Source: Annulohypoxylon bovei var. microspora
Taxonomy: Eukaryota > Ascomycota > Sordariomycetes > Xylariales > Hypoxylaceae
DNA: 64,000 nucleotides
Assembly (NCBI GenBank): GCA_022836615.1
Contig: MU405253.1
Location: 124,001-188,000 of the forward strand
Reading direction: 5' to 3'
Shown here: one piece after another, positions 10,952 through 23,900 of the stretch
Layout of the letters: every line of letters starts with the position of its first letter
Position numbering within the stretch: position 1 is the stretch's first letter
Made by a program: the position numbers and the translations under genes
Notes under the pieces: generated by a model
Told to the model about the DNA's origin: nothing
The model's database searches: none
What the model saw: only the letters and a program-made list of their open reading frames with translations

Positions 10952-12782
10952 ATCTCTCTCCCTCCACTTTTGCTTTTGTTTTTGCTTTTTGCTTTGACCT
11001 TGCTTTTTTCACTATCGCTGTTCCCACCACCAACCGCCACCTCTCATCCTGCGAGCCCGAGAGAATTCGACGGGAGGAATATCTATCTATCTAAAAAAGA
11101 GTTCGACGCGGGCTCTGTCCCCCCACCCTAGTCTCGTCGGGAACGCGCATGCGGACGCAGGAGAGCAACGGCGGGCAGCTTTGGGGGTCAGGGCGACGAC
11201 ACCTATCAAACCATGTTTGCGCGTATCCGTCCGTCTGCTGGCACGTGTTCCCCTTTCTTCGCAATACGCAGCCGGCTACGTGCTAGGTACTTACTATCAG
11301 GTACCTATGTTTTCTCGCCCAACTCTGACCGAATTGTAGACAGTTGGAAAATAGGAGAACGGGGTAGATACCTAGATATACCTACGGCGTCCTTTCCCTC
11401 ACTCCCCACCCCCCACGAAAACACCCTTCTCCTTACCTTTTCCGCCCCTATCAGAAACAAGCTCCCATTGTCGCTAGCCACACTAGCCAAGCGCACGAGA
11501 TGCTAAACGGCCAGCGCGAAACACAGACTGCGAGCTACATGCTTTGCCCACCGTCTCCGTCCGCGTTTCCAGCCAGCCTCTTAAGGTTAAGTTTACGAGC
11601 GGCGGCAACGTTGTCGTCGCTCGTGCGTACCCGGTAGGGTTTTCTCGCCCGTCGACGAAACCAGCTATTGAAGGTAGACATTTAATATACGCAAGACGGC
11701 GTCAGATCGTCCCGGCATAGGTCAGCAACGGCAACCTTCATGCTGTGTCACCTCACTTACCCAACCCCTCCTCCTCTCTGTTCCTCTCCTTTCTCTTTCC
11801 TTCTTATGTGCGTGGATCAACTTGACAAAAAGGGGAAAGGTAGGTTTCGATCAACATAACGAGCGATCCCTAACTACAGCTGTTATATCACGAAAGTAAA
11901 TATCCGGGAGTAGAAGAGGAATGAATGAGTGGAGGCAAGTCTTCTCATAGACGATAAAAAGAAAGGAAGCAAAGCAACGTGTGGCACATACAAAACTATC
12001 AAGGTTGTTGCATTTGAAACACGTTGAGGCCACTACATATACAAACCTAAGAACTAAGACCGTATGTTGTGCTTACAGTATTCGATCAGCTTCCTTTAGG
12101 GAAATCAATAGAGCAAATACGAATACGTTCCGTGAGGATCTACCTTGTTAATATTTTTACAGGAAGCTAGCTTTAGAATGTCTATCGCCTAGCAATCTAA
12201 CAATCGTGCATGCCGACTGAATTGGTTTCACCTTCCGGCAATTCTGCATTACGAACCACCTAGAAGAGCGTCTGACTGATCTTTCATCATACATTAGAGC
12301 CGGATTTTTATGAGTTTTCTTCTGAAGAAAAAAAAAGGACCCAGAAACCTGCTTGCCACGATCCACTCAATGAAATACCCCCCTTCAAAGCACGGAAGAC
12401 AAGTCTCTTTGCCCTCCCGAATACCTAATCTGACAACCCTACCATTCTCCCGTGGGGGAATCGTGCTTTGAATAGGAAAGACCCGTTCCTTGCCGTATCA
12501 ATATACCGAAACAAAAGTAAATATGGAAATGAGGACCTGAGGGATACGACCCTATGTCGGATATCCTTCCCTATCCCACGTCGTTGATCGATTCGGGGGG
12601 TTACGAAGTTGTGCATGCGAGATGCCTCCCCCGACGAGTGGGATCGTCCCGACACGACATCATAGAGCCTGTTTCTCTTACAATACCTGATAAGAATGAG
12701 CAGATCGAAGCAGAAAGGGTGGTACCAATGTCAGAGATAGGACACTCAGAACGAAATTTAACACCTTGCACCTGGTGCTTTT
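10952..12782. other. Intergenic between Nudix and Myb genes
   Basis: About 1.8 kb. The left end is the probable promoter and 5' leader of the Nudix gene, with T-rich TTTTGCTT iterations at about 10968-11006. The right end is the 3' flank of the Myb gene. Pyrimidine-rich runs occur near 11760-11810. The frames seen (11305-11496, 12425-12655 and others) have no recognisable domain. No RNA gene was recognised. Confidence 0.5.
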
Positions 12783-14575
12783 CTAACGTGCCTTTTGCGC
12801 CGCAGTGAACAATTCTGGGAAATGCTCCTTAGCGTATTGTTCGCAGGCCTATATCGACAGCGATTAGCAATAGTACATTATACGTGTGGGTCTAACAAGG
12901 GGCAATGGACTAACCTTTGCGGGCTTGCCGACTTTCTGTCCGATAGTCTTCCACTTGTTGTTCTCGTAGTCCTTGATGGCGCTGAGCAATGCCTGGCTTT
13001 CGTCTTCGGCGAATTCGGCGTAGTGCATATCCTAAATGTCATTGGCAACGGAGAACGAGATATTATAGAACAGATTGCACAAATTCGTACCTTATACCAG
13101 TGCTTTTTGACACTGCCTTCAGTTCTGGTAGGGAATGTCTATCACCAAGTCAGTAGAGACCCTAACAGTTACGTCCGACAATAACTAACCTTAGCGATCT
13201 CAGCCCAGCTGTTTCCGTTGTCCCTCATCTGCTTCAGTCGCAATTCCTCGGCAGGGGTCCAGGGCGTGTTCGTTCGGCTCTTCTTAGCCGGGGGCGGGAC
13301 TGAAGGAGTGCTGGCCTCCTCCTTAGTCGGGACGGCGGGTGGGGCCACGGGAGTGACCTGCATTGGCGGCGGCGCGGAGACTGGAATAGGGACCGGTGCG
13401 GGCGCAGGGGTGTTAGCGGCAGGAGCTGCGACAGTTGTGACGGCCGGGATAGGGGTCGCCGGGTTTGCGGTAGGCGCGTGAGGCTGCTGGTGAGCTTGCT
13501 GGTGTGCCTGCTGGTGTCCAGGTGCGGCTCGCTTACGGCCACGGGGTGGGGCAGGTGCTGGAGCCGGGGTAGGCGTTGATTGTTGGGAAGCCGCAACGGG
13601 TTGTTGTGGTATGGTCATCGGAGGCGGGACCGGAGTCGCATGGTGCTGCTGCGCCTGATGCGACGGCTGATGCGCCTGATGGTGCGGATGCTGAGAGTGG
13701 GGACCATGAGATTGCTGGTGCGGCTGGTTCTGGTGTTGTTGATGTTGAGGCAACTGTTGGTGGTGCTGCTGCTGACCGTGCGAGGGGTGAGGTTGGGCAC
13801 CGGGGTTCGGAGGTTGTGGCGTATAACCTGCGAACTCATTCCGCCGTGACATCTCGTTTTGGTAGGGATGATTTGAGCTGTATCAGAGTGCAGTGTTAGC
13901 TTGCCTATAAGGCTTGGTGTTGCTGGAAGCGACAACAGCGGGACGCGATGTAATCATGGCTGCACAGCATTCGGTGTTCCAAATGTTCCAAATCAACAAC
14001 GGTTGGTAGGGCCAAGACGGATGTATCTTTCAGCTAGGGGAGTGAGATAGGACAAGGGTGGTAAAGCAGGCGAGCTGCAGGGCAGAGAATTTGGCAGGGC
14101 TTGTGCTTGTGCAGAGAGACCAGGTGAAGCTATCACCAGGGGTCCCGCCACTCGCGGTGGAGCTTAGACAGATCGACCTTGCTAAATGTTTGCGGGACAG
14201 GTCCATGATTAAGACAGCAGGTATACATTCGGTACATATATGACCAGGTCTTCTATACAGCAAGACCCATGGTATATGTGTACGAGCCATCTGGGGTAGA
14301 CGGGGGAAGAGAGAGAAGGGGGGTAAGGAGGGGGGCAGAGAGGAAATGGGGGAGAAGTATGTATTCGGAACACAAATTGGTTAGGTACAGTACATCGGGA
14401 GGGGGTAGACATGAACAGTAACATGGGGAACATAGGAACATGAGATGTAGAGAAGGGGGGAAAAAGAGAGAATAGGGGATGGATGTACTTACTGCATAGG
14501 ATCATTCGGATGCTGGGTGGAGTTTGGTGCGTAGAGGTAGTCCCCCGGCACAGGGCCGACCTGCCATTGCTGCAT
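12783..14575 (-). CDS. Low-complexity protein with two C-terminal Myb/SANT repeats
   Basis: Five exons: 14575-14493, 13877-13190, 13138-13091, 13031-12915 and 12848-12783, giving 333 residues. The N-terminal two thirds is rich in Gln, His, Pro and Ala (runs such as QQHHQQLPQHQQHQ). It is followed by a basic patch (PAKKSR) and repeat 1, TPWTPAEELRLKQM...EIAKTFPTRTEGSVKKHWYK, with spaced aromatic residues of a Myb/SANT helix-turn-helix. Repeat 2 is EDESQALLSAIKDY...KWKTIGQKVG...ACEQYAKEHF. The exon junctions fall between repeat helices and keep the frame throughout. It is probably a sequence-specific nuclear transcription factor, but the target is unknown. The first intron is long (615 nt, 14492-13878), and an acceptor-like TTTTCAG lies just upstream of the start, so the transcript probably begins well above 14.6 kb. 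The Myb assignment is firm; the small first exon is the least certain part. Confidence 0.85.
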
Positions 14576-15144
14576 GATCTGAAAAGGGCAAACTAGTGTC
14601 AGCTACAATAATACCAAGGTCTCTTGTTCCTAATACAACTGGAACTCTGAGAGTTAAAGTGCATGGACAAAACTAAACTTTGGAAAAGGGGGGGAAAGAT
14701 AAATAAAATGGGACTGAGTCAAAAAAAACGGAGGAACAAAAAGTGAAATAGACTGTATGTAAGGCAGAGGTCAGAGGTACAGGAGGAGTTTCGAGAATTA
14801 AGAATTCGCTCGGCGCAAAAAAACAGGGGAGGCGAAGTAAGGGGAGAGGAGTTTAACGGGTGGCGGTAGAGGTGGGATAAGAAAAAATTATCACTGGCTT
14901 AGCAGAAAAAAGATTGGACAAATGGGAAGGCTGCGCGACAAAGAAGCGCAGTAATTTGATGATGATAGTGATGATATAGTTTTGTAGTGGGTGGTGGTGG
15001 TAGTGATGGTAATGGTGGTCATGATGAAATGTAAGCGGCAAGATATCATAGGATCGAAATCTATGTATCTACACGCGCGAGGCAGTTGGATGAAAATGAA
15101 AGTGTTTGGGGCATTCCTAGTCGGCAACGTGTACTGCGGCTTAT

Positions 15145-15239
15145 ATGATGTTGATGATGACAATACCAATGCCAATGCCAATGCTGATGATGGGAATGGT
15201 TATGATGATGGGTGATAGATGATAGATGATGGATGATGC
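15145..15239. repeat. Imperfect GAT/AAT trinucleotide microsatellite
   Basis: A run of GATGAT, CCAATG and GATAGATGAT units. It would read as Asp/Asn-rich peptide in a chance plus-strand frame, which I do not regard as coding. It lies in the probable leader or promoter of the Myb gene. Confidence 0.7.
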
Positions 15240-16077
15240 TGACAGTGTTTAGGCGATGATGGCCTTATCTCATCTCATCTCTTCTCGTCAAGCGACATCG
15301 TGATGAGTTTCGCCGTAGGGTTGCGATCAAGGTGAACAAGTTGCGACGGGCCAAACTAGCCAAACGCGCGTGTCTTGAATAGTCGCGCAACCCAGTAACC
15401 CATCAATGATGCATGCGATGGATGTATTGAGAATAGAATATCCTTGAGTGAGTGGAGAAAGATCATGCTCGTAGCTCGTAACTCGTAGGGAAAAGGGTAT
15501 ACCGGAATACACTTGAGAATACAATAGGATACACATGCAATAAAAAATAACAGGAAAAACACAACGACAGGAAGTAGATGGTACTCGTACTTACTGGAGC
15601 GGGTGTATGCGAATTCTTCAAGTGGTGCATAAATTTAATCGCAACGTTCGAACTCTGTTTATTTTTACTCCTGCTGCGAAACAACGCAAGTAGAAGCAAT
15701 CAAAGATTAGAGGTTTCTGCTCGGTCGCGTACAGTTAGTTTGTGTTCTTCGTAACCTTGAAGCCGGATTGATTCGAGTTTGAGAGAGATACGAGGGATAC
15801 AAGAGACGCGTCTTGCCACTTGGTACTGCGCAAGTAGCCAGGTAACCCAGCCAGGCCAGCCAGCCAACCAAGTACGTACTTGCGTATACTAAGTTATGTC
15901 GCTAGCCGTAGCCAGGGATGGCTGGGATGAGAGAACTGTTTTGACAGAGCACGACTTTTTTCTTATCTGTTTCTGGTCTGATTCTTTTGGTAAAGAAGCG
16001 AGAAGCGAGATGCAAACTGGACCAGAATGGTTTAGCCAATCTACCAACTAGGTAAACTAGGTAAACGGGGAATGTGT

Positions 16078-16196
16078 TATGTGTGTGCGTATGTATGTAT
16101 GTGTATGTGTATGAGATATGAGGTAGGTAGGTATGTATGAATACGGATGTATGGGTGTAGTGTATGGGTGTATGGGTGTATGTGCGCGCGCGCGCA
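16078..16196. repeat. GT-rich alternating tract ending in (CG)n
   Basis: Iterated TATG and TATGGGTG units run into TGTGCGCGCGCGCGCA at 16181-16196. The alternating purine-pyrimidine pattern has Z-DNA potential. Seen directly; any regulatory role is an inference. Confidence 0.75.
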
Positions 16197-19100
16197 GAAT
16201 CGGGTCACCGACGATGCCGTTGAGAGACAATTTCGAAGACGACACTCTCAATTCAAACAAGGTGAGATCAAAGTTGGGGTTCAGATGCTGTTGTTGTTAA
16301 TTGTAACATACCGACAGGGGAACTTGACATGAACCTATCGAAAGTATCTTGCCAGCGCGCTTCGACGGATACCAAAGTACGGAGTACCTTGAAGCGAGAA
16401 AGAGAGAAGTAGAGGGAACAAACTGTGTGGATGACGGGATGGGGGGAGGGGGGTGCAGATTTGATTGAACCGTGGGAAAAGGGAAAAATATGGCGGGAAA
16501 GTAGAGAGAACGCCGCCCGAGGTAGTACCTGCAAAAATTTTGCAGCTGCTCCAGTTCTTTTCTTTACTTTCGGCGCACAGACCCCACACAGCCCCCCTTG
16601 TTGGTCCGTGCAACGCTAGGTATTGAGAATGTTTCCAGACTGGCTTGACTGGGAAAATTCAAACGTTTATGGGATGTTCGCCCGCGCTTGCGGTACAACC
16701 TTGGAACATCGGATATGCTTCGACCTACCCAGGTAGGCAGGGTTAGGCTACATAAGGTCCATAAAGTCAATTTTTAGCGGGGAATTGAGAAGGGAAATGG
16801 CAGAATTGGTAGAATTGCTAAGGCGTTGGTGGAGATTAGAGAATCAATTCGATGATGCTTCGCATATACGCGGCAAATAGTACTGTTCTCTACTCCCCAA
16901 AACAGAAAACAGAGTGTGAGGGCATTTAGATAGATTGATCGATTTAGATAGATTTGCAAATGGTGTTTGCCAAATTGACGAAATTGGCCCGATCAACGGC
17001 GCCTAATTCGTTTCTGGTATGAAAGTTTGTTTGTGTGGCGTATTGTCTGCCACCCGAATGGAATTGACGTAAGAAGAGATGAGAAAATGAAGGTCACGAT
17101 ACCTTTGAATGAAAAAGATCCTTTCCCACTTTGGTTTCGATTGAAGATGGCAACGGTAGCCTTTTCAGCCCTTTTGCCCTGCCCTTCTGCAAGTCGTGAT
17201 GTCAACTTGTAATTCTACAATTGACGCTTCGCATGCAAGGATGTCAATAAGTAGCGCGACAAAATTGAAGTAGGGTATGTATTGTACTTCTGCAATTGGA
17301 ATAAAATAAAATAAAAAAGTGACTTTGCGAAGATCGGATCCTGTATACCTGAATAATGCAGGAAAACCTAGGTAGACTTAACCAGGACTCGAGAGGTACT
17401 GTCGACAATTCCTTGAGAGTATGTACTTTCGATGAGTACTTTCGACAAAAGTATCTTAGGCTGGTCAATGTTTGGGATTGGTGTCTATTCTTCTTTTTTA
17501 TTTTTCGTGCGCAACCTGGTAGACCTGGGGGTGTGGGTTCGACGACTGGCACCTTAGAAAAAAAGGGTGGAAAAGGTAAAGATTCAGAGGTACGCAATTG
17601 TCGCTGGTAGAAAGTACCTTTAATGTTCGAGCCAGCCTGGCCCTTGGATAGATTTACGATTTCTGATTTGCTAAACTCACCATTATGTGGGTCCATATCT
17701 CTTGGCAAACCCGTCCCGGTTTAACCCTTAACTCGGTTAATCGTGGGTCAAATTCCAAGCTAACGAGTGATTACCAAGAACTCGAAGTATATTTTCGCAT
17801 ATCTTCCATGACTTGCCAGCTTCAACTTTAGAATAGGCATGCACGTGATGATACGCTTACCTAGGTATTATTACACTTTTCGTTCTATGTACGCATTGTT
17901 ATATCTGCATATTTATATGCATAATACTTAGCTTCAATGATATAGGAAATTCCCTGTCTCTCACCTACATAGCAGCATAGGTGCAGGTTAGGACTTTCAT
18001 CTGAAAATCTAATACATACTTATATAGTACACAGTCTGTGAAATTTCAAGTTGTTTCCTTGCTACCTGCAGGTTTCCGGAGCTATCATATAGAAACTAGT
18101 GGTGGAGAACAAAACTCACAAATTACACGTTCTACCCATCTACTTAATACACAAGTATATATTAAGATAAACTATATTTATATCTATGTACGTGCATGCC
18201 TAACAGGTAGGTGCATATAAGTATAGGAAACATCGAATCAATGAGGTAACAGTCTACTAGTTTACCCCTTGTAAGTTATTGCATGGATCGAGAGCGTAGG
18301 TGGTGATCCAAGTCTTGCCTCAGTTCTTAAGTTGAAAGGCAATATGTAGCTATCCGCGCCGAGTGTTTAGCTACCAGTATGAAAGTATGGAGGTAAGTAC
18401 AGGAACATCCTAATTGGCGTATAAGCATTAAACAACTTTATTTTTTTAAGATACACGTCGAAGCAACATTGAATAGGACACAAGGCTAATATATAAGGTG
18501 AACCTTCAATGTTTATCGTCGGTAGTTTATGTATAAAAGTACATAACTCTACTAGCGGCTTATGCATTATCGTTGATCGACGACGAGATACCAAAAGTTA
18601 CTAACTAATATATAAGTAACATTCCTTTCTTTTCCTGTAGCATCTGAAGAATAAATTTGCCTTTATATTCAACACTCGACAACCAAAAGTGAAGCAACTC
18701 AGGACGAGCTACTATCTAATCGGAAAAGAACCTTAGAAAGTATATTTATGTTACGATGCCAAGAACTTGCAGCACAAGGTAGCACTTTGGCCAAGTATTG
18801 CTACTTCTCCCCGCAGTACGGAGTACACGCATCCTCACGATACTTCAATCCATAGTCCCGCAAGTACCTATATGATCTAGGTACGAAGCACATATGCAAT
18901 GCAGCCTCGCGGCCACTTTAAGATAATGTGTCTATTAATGCTTGCCCATTTGGGTACTGGTCCTACTATCTCTCGAGTTCAGTTCCACCCCTCTAGGTTC
19001 GCATTTGAAGATAGTAGGTAAGATGCATCGTCACCAACTTCTCATATAGGGGTACGATACTAACTGGTTAGAGTCACGAGACTAGGAGAACTAGAGTGGA

Positions 19101-20931
19101 TACAAAACTACGCCGTGCCCATATATATCTTCGTTCCCGTAACGTTCTCTCATCTCAAGTCGACACAAGTGCCACATAGGAATCTCTTAGGTATCCGTTT
19201 TTGACCTGGCTTCTCATGAGGGTACACTCTGTTCTGTATAGCCGCTTATGAAACAGTAGCACAAATGTAGTCATACCGTCGCTCACATTCTCAGAAGCAC
19301 GGCATTTGCCTTTTTAGCAAATTACAGGCGTATCATCTCTGGCACCAAGCGCACAAGATACGATACTTAACAGTATACACGAGTTATGTATCATGATTTT
19401 CAACGGCTATATACAGGCTCACGAAATGAAGGCACATCACTTTACGACTTCCGCTCACCGAAATTTGTTATCATCCCAGTTCTTTATAATCGGAGAAATT
19501 CATTTACCATCGTTCCGGAGAACGAGTAATGTGGCTACCACTTAGTATCGTATAAGAGAACTAGTTGGTTAACATAAGCCGAAGGCATTCTTAGCGTCAC
19601 TGCCATTAAACTTTCTCTCCTACGGCATTGGCGTAGCAAAATGGTTTGCGAGCGATAGAGACGACACGGTACGGTGTGGTAACTACTTCGGAAACATACC
19701 TAGGTAGACATGTCCCCTCTACATGGTAGCTCCGTCTATAAGCAACGTGAGCTACTGCGAGACCAGTTTGTACAACTCGGAGAAAGTCTCAAATATAGCA
19801 TTCTCTTGGCACCAAGACAGTTAAGTTCATCTTAATCCAGGTAGGTTCTCCAGGGGATACGTGGAAAAGACATGAAATCTAATATGTGAAGTTATATTCA
19901 TCCGGTTTGGATCCAGCAAGGCAAGCCCATATACACGACATGTTAGCTTAGGTAGATTATTCGGGCCATATCGATAAATACCTATTGATGGAGGCTATGC
20001 ATCACTAGTAACTCCAAGCTTTTTATTGCTACCTAGGCAATTGTTAAACAAACCAAGCGTCTGCTTAGGTATCCCCGTTCACCTGTAAGGCTGGATGTTA
20101 CCCAAGCATCCAGTTTTGCCCGACTTCCAGTTTTCCACTGGGAGCAGTATGTATCTCAACCCGAGTAACTCAAATTTAAGTGTCATTGCGGCTCTGCGGC
20201 CAGAAAACACGGCATCCGTGCCCCTTGCATGCTTGGGTACGCGCCCAAGAGGCGTGGATGCAATCGGGTCTATTCTCGTTGGTTCGGAGTGCCCGAATGT
20301 TAGAAATGAGCTTCCTCGGAAGAAGAGTCGGATGTCAGCTGATGGGGCTTCGCAACTGCTATACGGTAGCGAGGAAGTAAGGCATCTCCAATGTATGTAG
20401 TCTCTTGAGATTGATAATCGAGATAGATAAGATAATGGAAAGTGAAACGCTGCAAGATCAAGAAACCTCGAAAGAAGAGCGTGTACGTATACGAAACTGA
20501 GGAGCATTTACCGGACCGCAGATCCGAGATCTACCTAGACTAGGAAAGTGATGTTTATCGAGTCCTCGTAGGTTGATCATCAGTCTCGTCATTCATCCCA
20601 TCATTGTCAACTCGCTTGTCAAGTTTCCATAGGCCGCCTTCGATGTAGTACATGTCATCTGGTCTCCTCTGATGCTTGATCGGCAACTAGGTCATGCCGC
20701 AACGGTCCACTTCTAACACGACGCGTTCAAATGTTTTTCGAAAGGCCAAATCCATTGAAACTAAGGAGGTAACAGGCTGTCGGAACACCGTTTGAGAATT
20801 ACGACTCTGGCCACGACTACCGCCAGTGGTCCACGCACGCGTACATGACAATATATAATGGTGTGGGGGCAGGGATCGAATATGTAGGCAATGCGGTCAG
20901 TCGTGATTCTATGGGTAAGGGGATTGACATC

Positions 20932-20955
20932 TACCTAGGTAGGTATACCTACCTA
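20932..20955. repeat. Compound palindrome of the TACCTAGGTA family
   Basis: TACCTAGGTA is followed at once by GGTATACCTACCTA. AGGTAGGTATACCTACCT (20938-20955) is a perfect 18-bp palindrome that overlaps the core motif. It can form a cruciform or hairpin. Intergenic. Confidence 0.7.
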
Positions 20956-23900
20956 TTCATGGGCAGTCCCATACAGCTACCTACTCGAAGGCTACATTCA
21001 CATAGGTATTGTGCATGTACCCCCTGCTCACCCCCCCTCGAGAGTATTCTTTGAGAAACAACCTTAAAGGTAGACTGCTACCTTTCGGGGAAATGAACAC
21101 ATATCTTATGTAAGATGATATGTTGATATAACAAGATCTAGAGTATCAATATCTTAATGTCAATCAACGGTATAGAAATGAAGTTCATGGAATCAAGACA
21201 ACCTTCGCGAAACACGTGATCCTTGTCGCATACTTCATAATCGATGCTCAATCGACATATCAAGGAAGCTGATCCTGTTGAGATAAACTTGTTTGGCTGT
21301 ATTATATGCCTACCCTAACCTGACATCGTTAGAGTGTTTGAGTCTCAGGTGGACCAAATATTCTCTTACAATATAACCTGGACTGCTTGAACCGTAGTGG
21401 GTTTTGGCGGAATATTAACTAGCGGCGATGATATAGGTAGGTACGGTTTGAGATGATTAGTGATTCCGAGCATAATTTCAAGATCGGCCACAATAGCAAA
21501 ATATAATCGATCTTGTGAGAACGATAAAATTTCTCCAACTCGAGTATCACCCGTTATATTTTAGAGGTGGAAATGAGAACGTTGAAATAGTCTGTGCTGT
21601 GACGACCGGCCTCAGGAACCCAACGCCAATCGCTATCGTTGAGGGGGCGTAGAGCTGCAAGTAACCTACCTAGATAGTACCTAGGTATTTTTTGGCGAGA
21701 CGTTTAATCAATAACTACCGACAGCGGCTAACGTAGTCCTTAATTGTTTCTATAGATGCCAAAGATCTGATATCCCGTTGAATAATATCATCCTTTCTCG
21801 CGAAAAGAGGCCTATTCTAGATACGTGTTGCAGCATCGTAGTTTCGCCTGCCGCCTACATCCTGGTAATTCTGGTGTTTAAGGCAACTCAGTTGTCTATT
21901 CCTTCATTCTAGCGACTATCATGAAGTTAAACGAAATTTCTAGAGCGTTTAAGATATGGATATTCCTTTCTCCTTCCGAAGCTATCAAAGTTGCAAATCG
22001 ACCTCCAAATTGTTCTAGGTTAGGGTTGACGTAGCGTGCCACTACGGCGGAACCCTTGATGAAGCTTATTTTATGTACAAGTTAACGTCGTAGTGCTAGG
22101 TCTCGAGGTCCGTTCTCGAGGGGTTCGGATTGTGTCTTGTGCGCCTTCAGGTTTCGGGTGTGTTATCTATGTGTCTATGTATGTACATACATAAGCTTGG
22201 GTTCAACGTCCACAAGAACCTTGGAGATCGGGGGTTGAAGACGGATAACACACTTTTAACTTGGTGACGTTTTGGCTGGAACCCCAGATAATACATACAT
22301 CGAATGGGACGTGCTGGATTCGTGATGTTCTTGAGCTGGCCAGGGCTGATACTAGGCTCTTGGCAAGTTTCAGCGGCGCTGAATTACGGTGAAGAGTGAC
22401 AGGGATATGTTCCCGCGCTGTTTATCAAGCCCTGAAGATCCGGCTTGTCGGATCTTCGATTCTTGTTTAAACTTATGAAAACGATGTGTAATTAACTAAT
22501 AGGAGTACTGATCAGCAGAGCAGGTATTATGAAGATTACCGAGTTGTATGATTACCTAGGTAGGTACACATATATTTGCATATGATGAAAAATTGGTAGA
22601 ATTACGATAACTATTCGGAATAATCTATTGTTTAATTATTCTATCAGGACAAGCGGCTAAGAAATAAGCATGAAATGTTTTTTCTTCTTTCAAACTTGTA
22701 TGCTATTCTATCGAATAGTTGCCTCGGTATCGTATACGAATAACCAATGGATGGGTAGATAAAGTAAGGCTATTACGACATTTATGTTTTTGCAGGTGAA
22801 ACCAAACACAGCATCTAATCTGGCCTGAACTATCTATGTAGGTACTAGGTATCACCCGCTTTCCCATCGTGATATTGATAGAGATCTCTTAGACTTGGCA
22901 ACTTGAATTCTCTGCGGTTAAGTTTAGAAACGTATCAAGGCCCAAGTAGGTCTAGGCTGGCCTCAAGAAAGAAACAACATGGAAGCACGGAACAAAACAA
23001 GGGGAGATTATACGGGGCATAGATTATGTCGTAGTGCTTAAATTCCTTGACTCGGCAACTTCCAGCTATGTAAAAGTACATGACATAACTGGGGGAAAGC
23101 CTTAGAGGCATTAGAAGCAGAGCAAACTAGAGCGAACTAGTAAAGTACAAGTACTTGATGTAGCAGAGCCGCTAGAGGCTGAACGGAAAGGGGAAAAGAA
23201 GGGGTTTTAAGGTTCCATGCTAGTCAGGGGGTTAAAGACGCACTACGTCGTGGCGGGGTCAAATTGAGCCAATGAGAACCCCTGTTAATTGAGTAAGCGC
23301 GTCTCTGTAACACGGTGAAGCAACGTCAATACAAAACCAACCAGATGTCAAACCAATTTTACGACACAGACCCTTCTTCTCTCAACATTGAATCTCGAAA
23401 ATCTCGAAACCGCACGAGGCCACCACAACTCATTACTACCAGACTACACTACTACCATGCTACCACGATACCTCCGCGCCTATGCACATATGCGCCTACA
23501 TGCAGAGTACATACCTAGCTAGCTTCGGCTTGAGTACTGATAGAGTCTACTAGGCCGACCTTCAGTTATGCTAGACGCTTCTTAAATCCGTATCGTAAAC
23601 GTCAAATCTATTTGCTAAACGTGCTCTGTTACTTAATTCTCCGAAGTCCATACAACATCGAGCATAGTTCGGTCGACTACCCGATAATCACTCCTACTAT
23701 GCTGCCACGCTACTAGTTACCTAGTACCTACCAGTAATAATGGTTAAGCTAGTATGAGATTGGGAGTAGTCAGGTGAGAGGAGAGCCCCTCTTCTCTGTA
23801 ACTTGAGAGCGAGAATACCGCTCTTTCTTATTCCACCGTCGAAACGGACATGGGTTATAGGATGGAACCGAAGAAAGAAAACAAAAGTGCATGTCGTCTA

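Noticed and set aside
9881..11131. Plus-strand open frame of 416 codons
   Set aside because: It covers the Nudix gene on the opposite strand; its Arg/His/Ala-rich composition is a shadow of that gene.
17244..17708. Minus-strand frame of 154 codons
   Set aside because: No domain; a plus-strand frame overlaps it and the composition is random.
20079..20507. Minus-strand frame of 142 codons
   Set aside because: No recognisable motif and competing plus-strand frames over the same bases.
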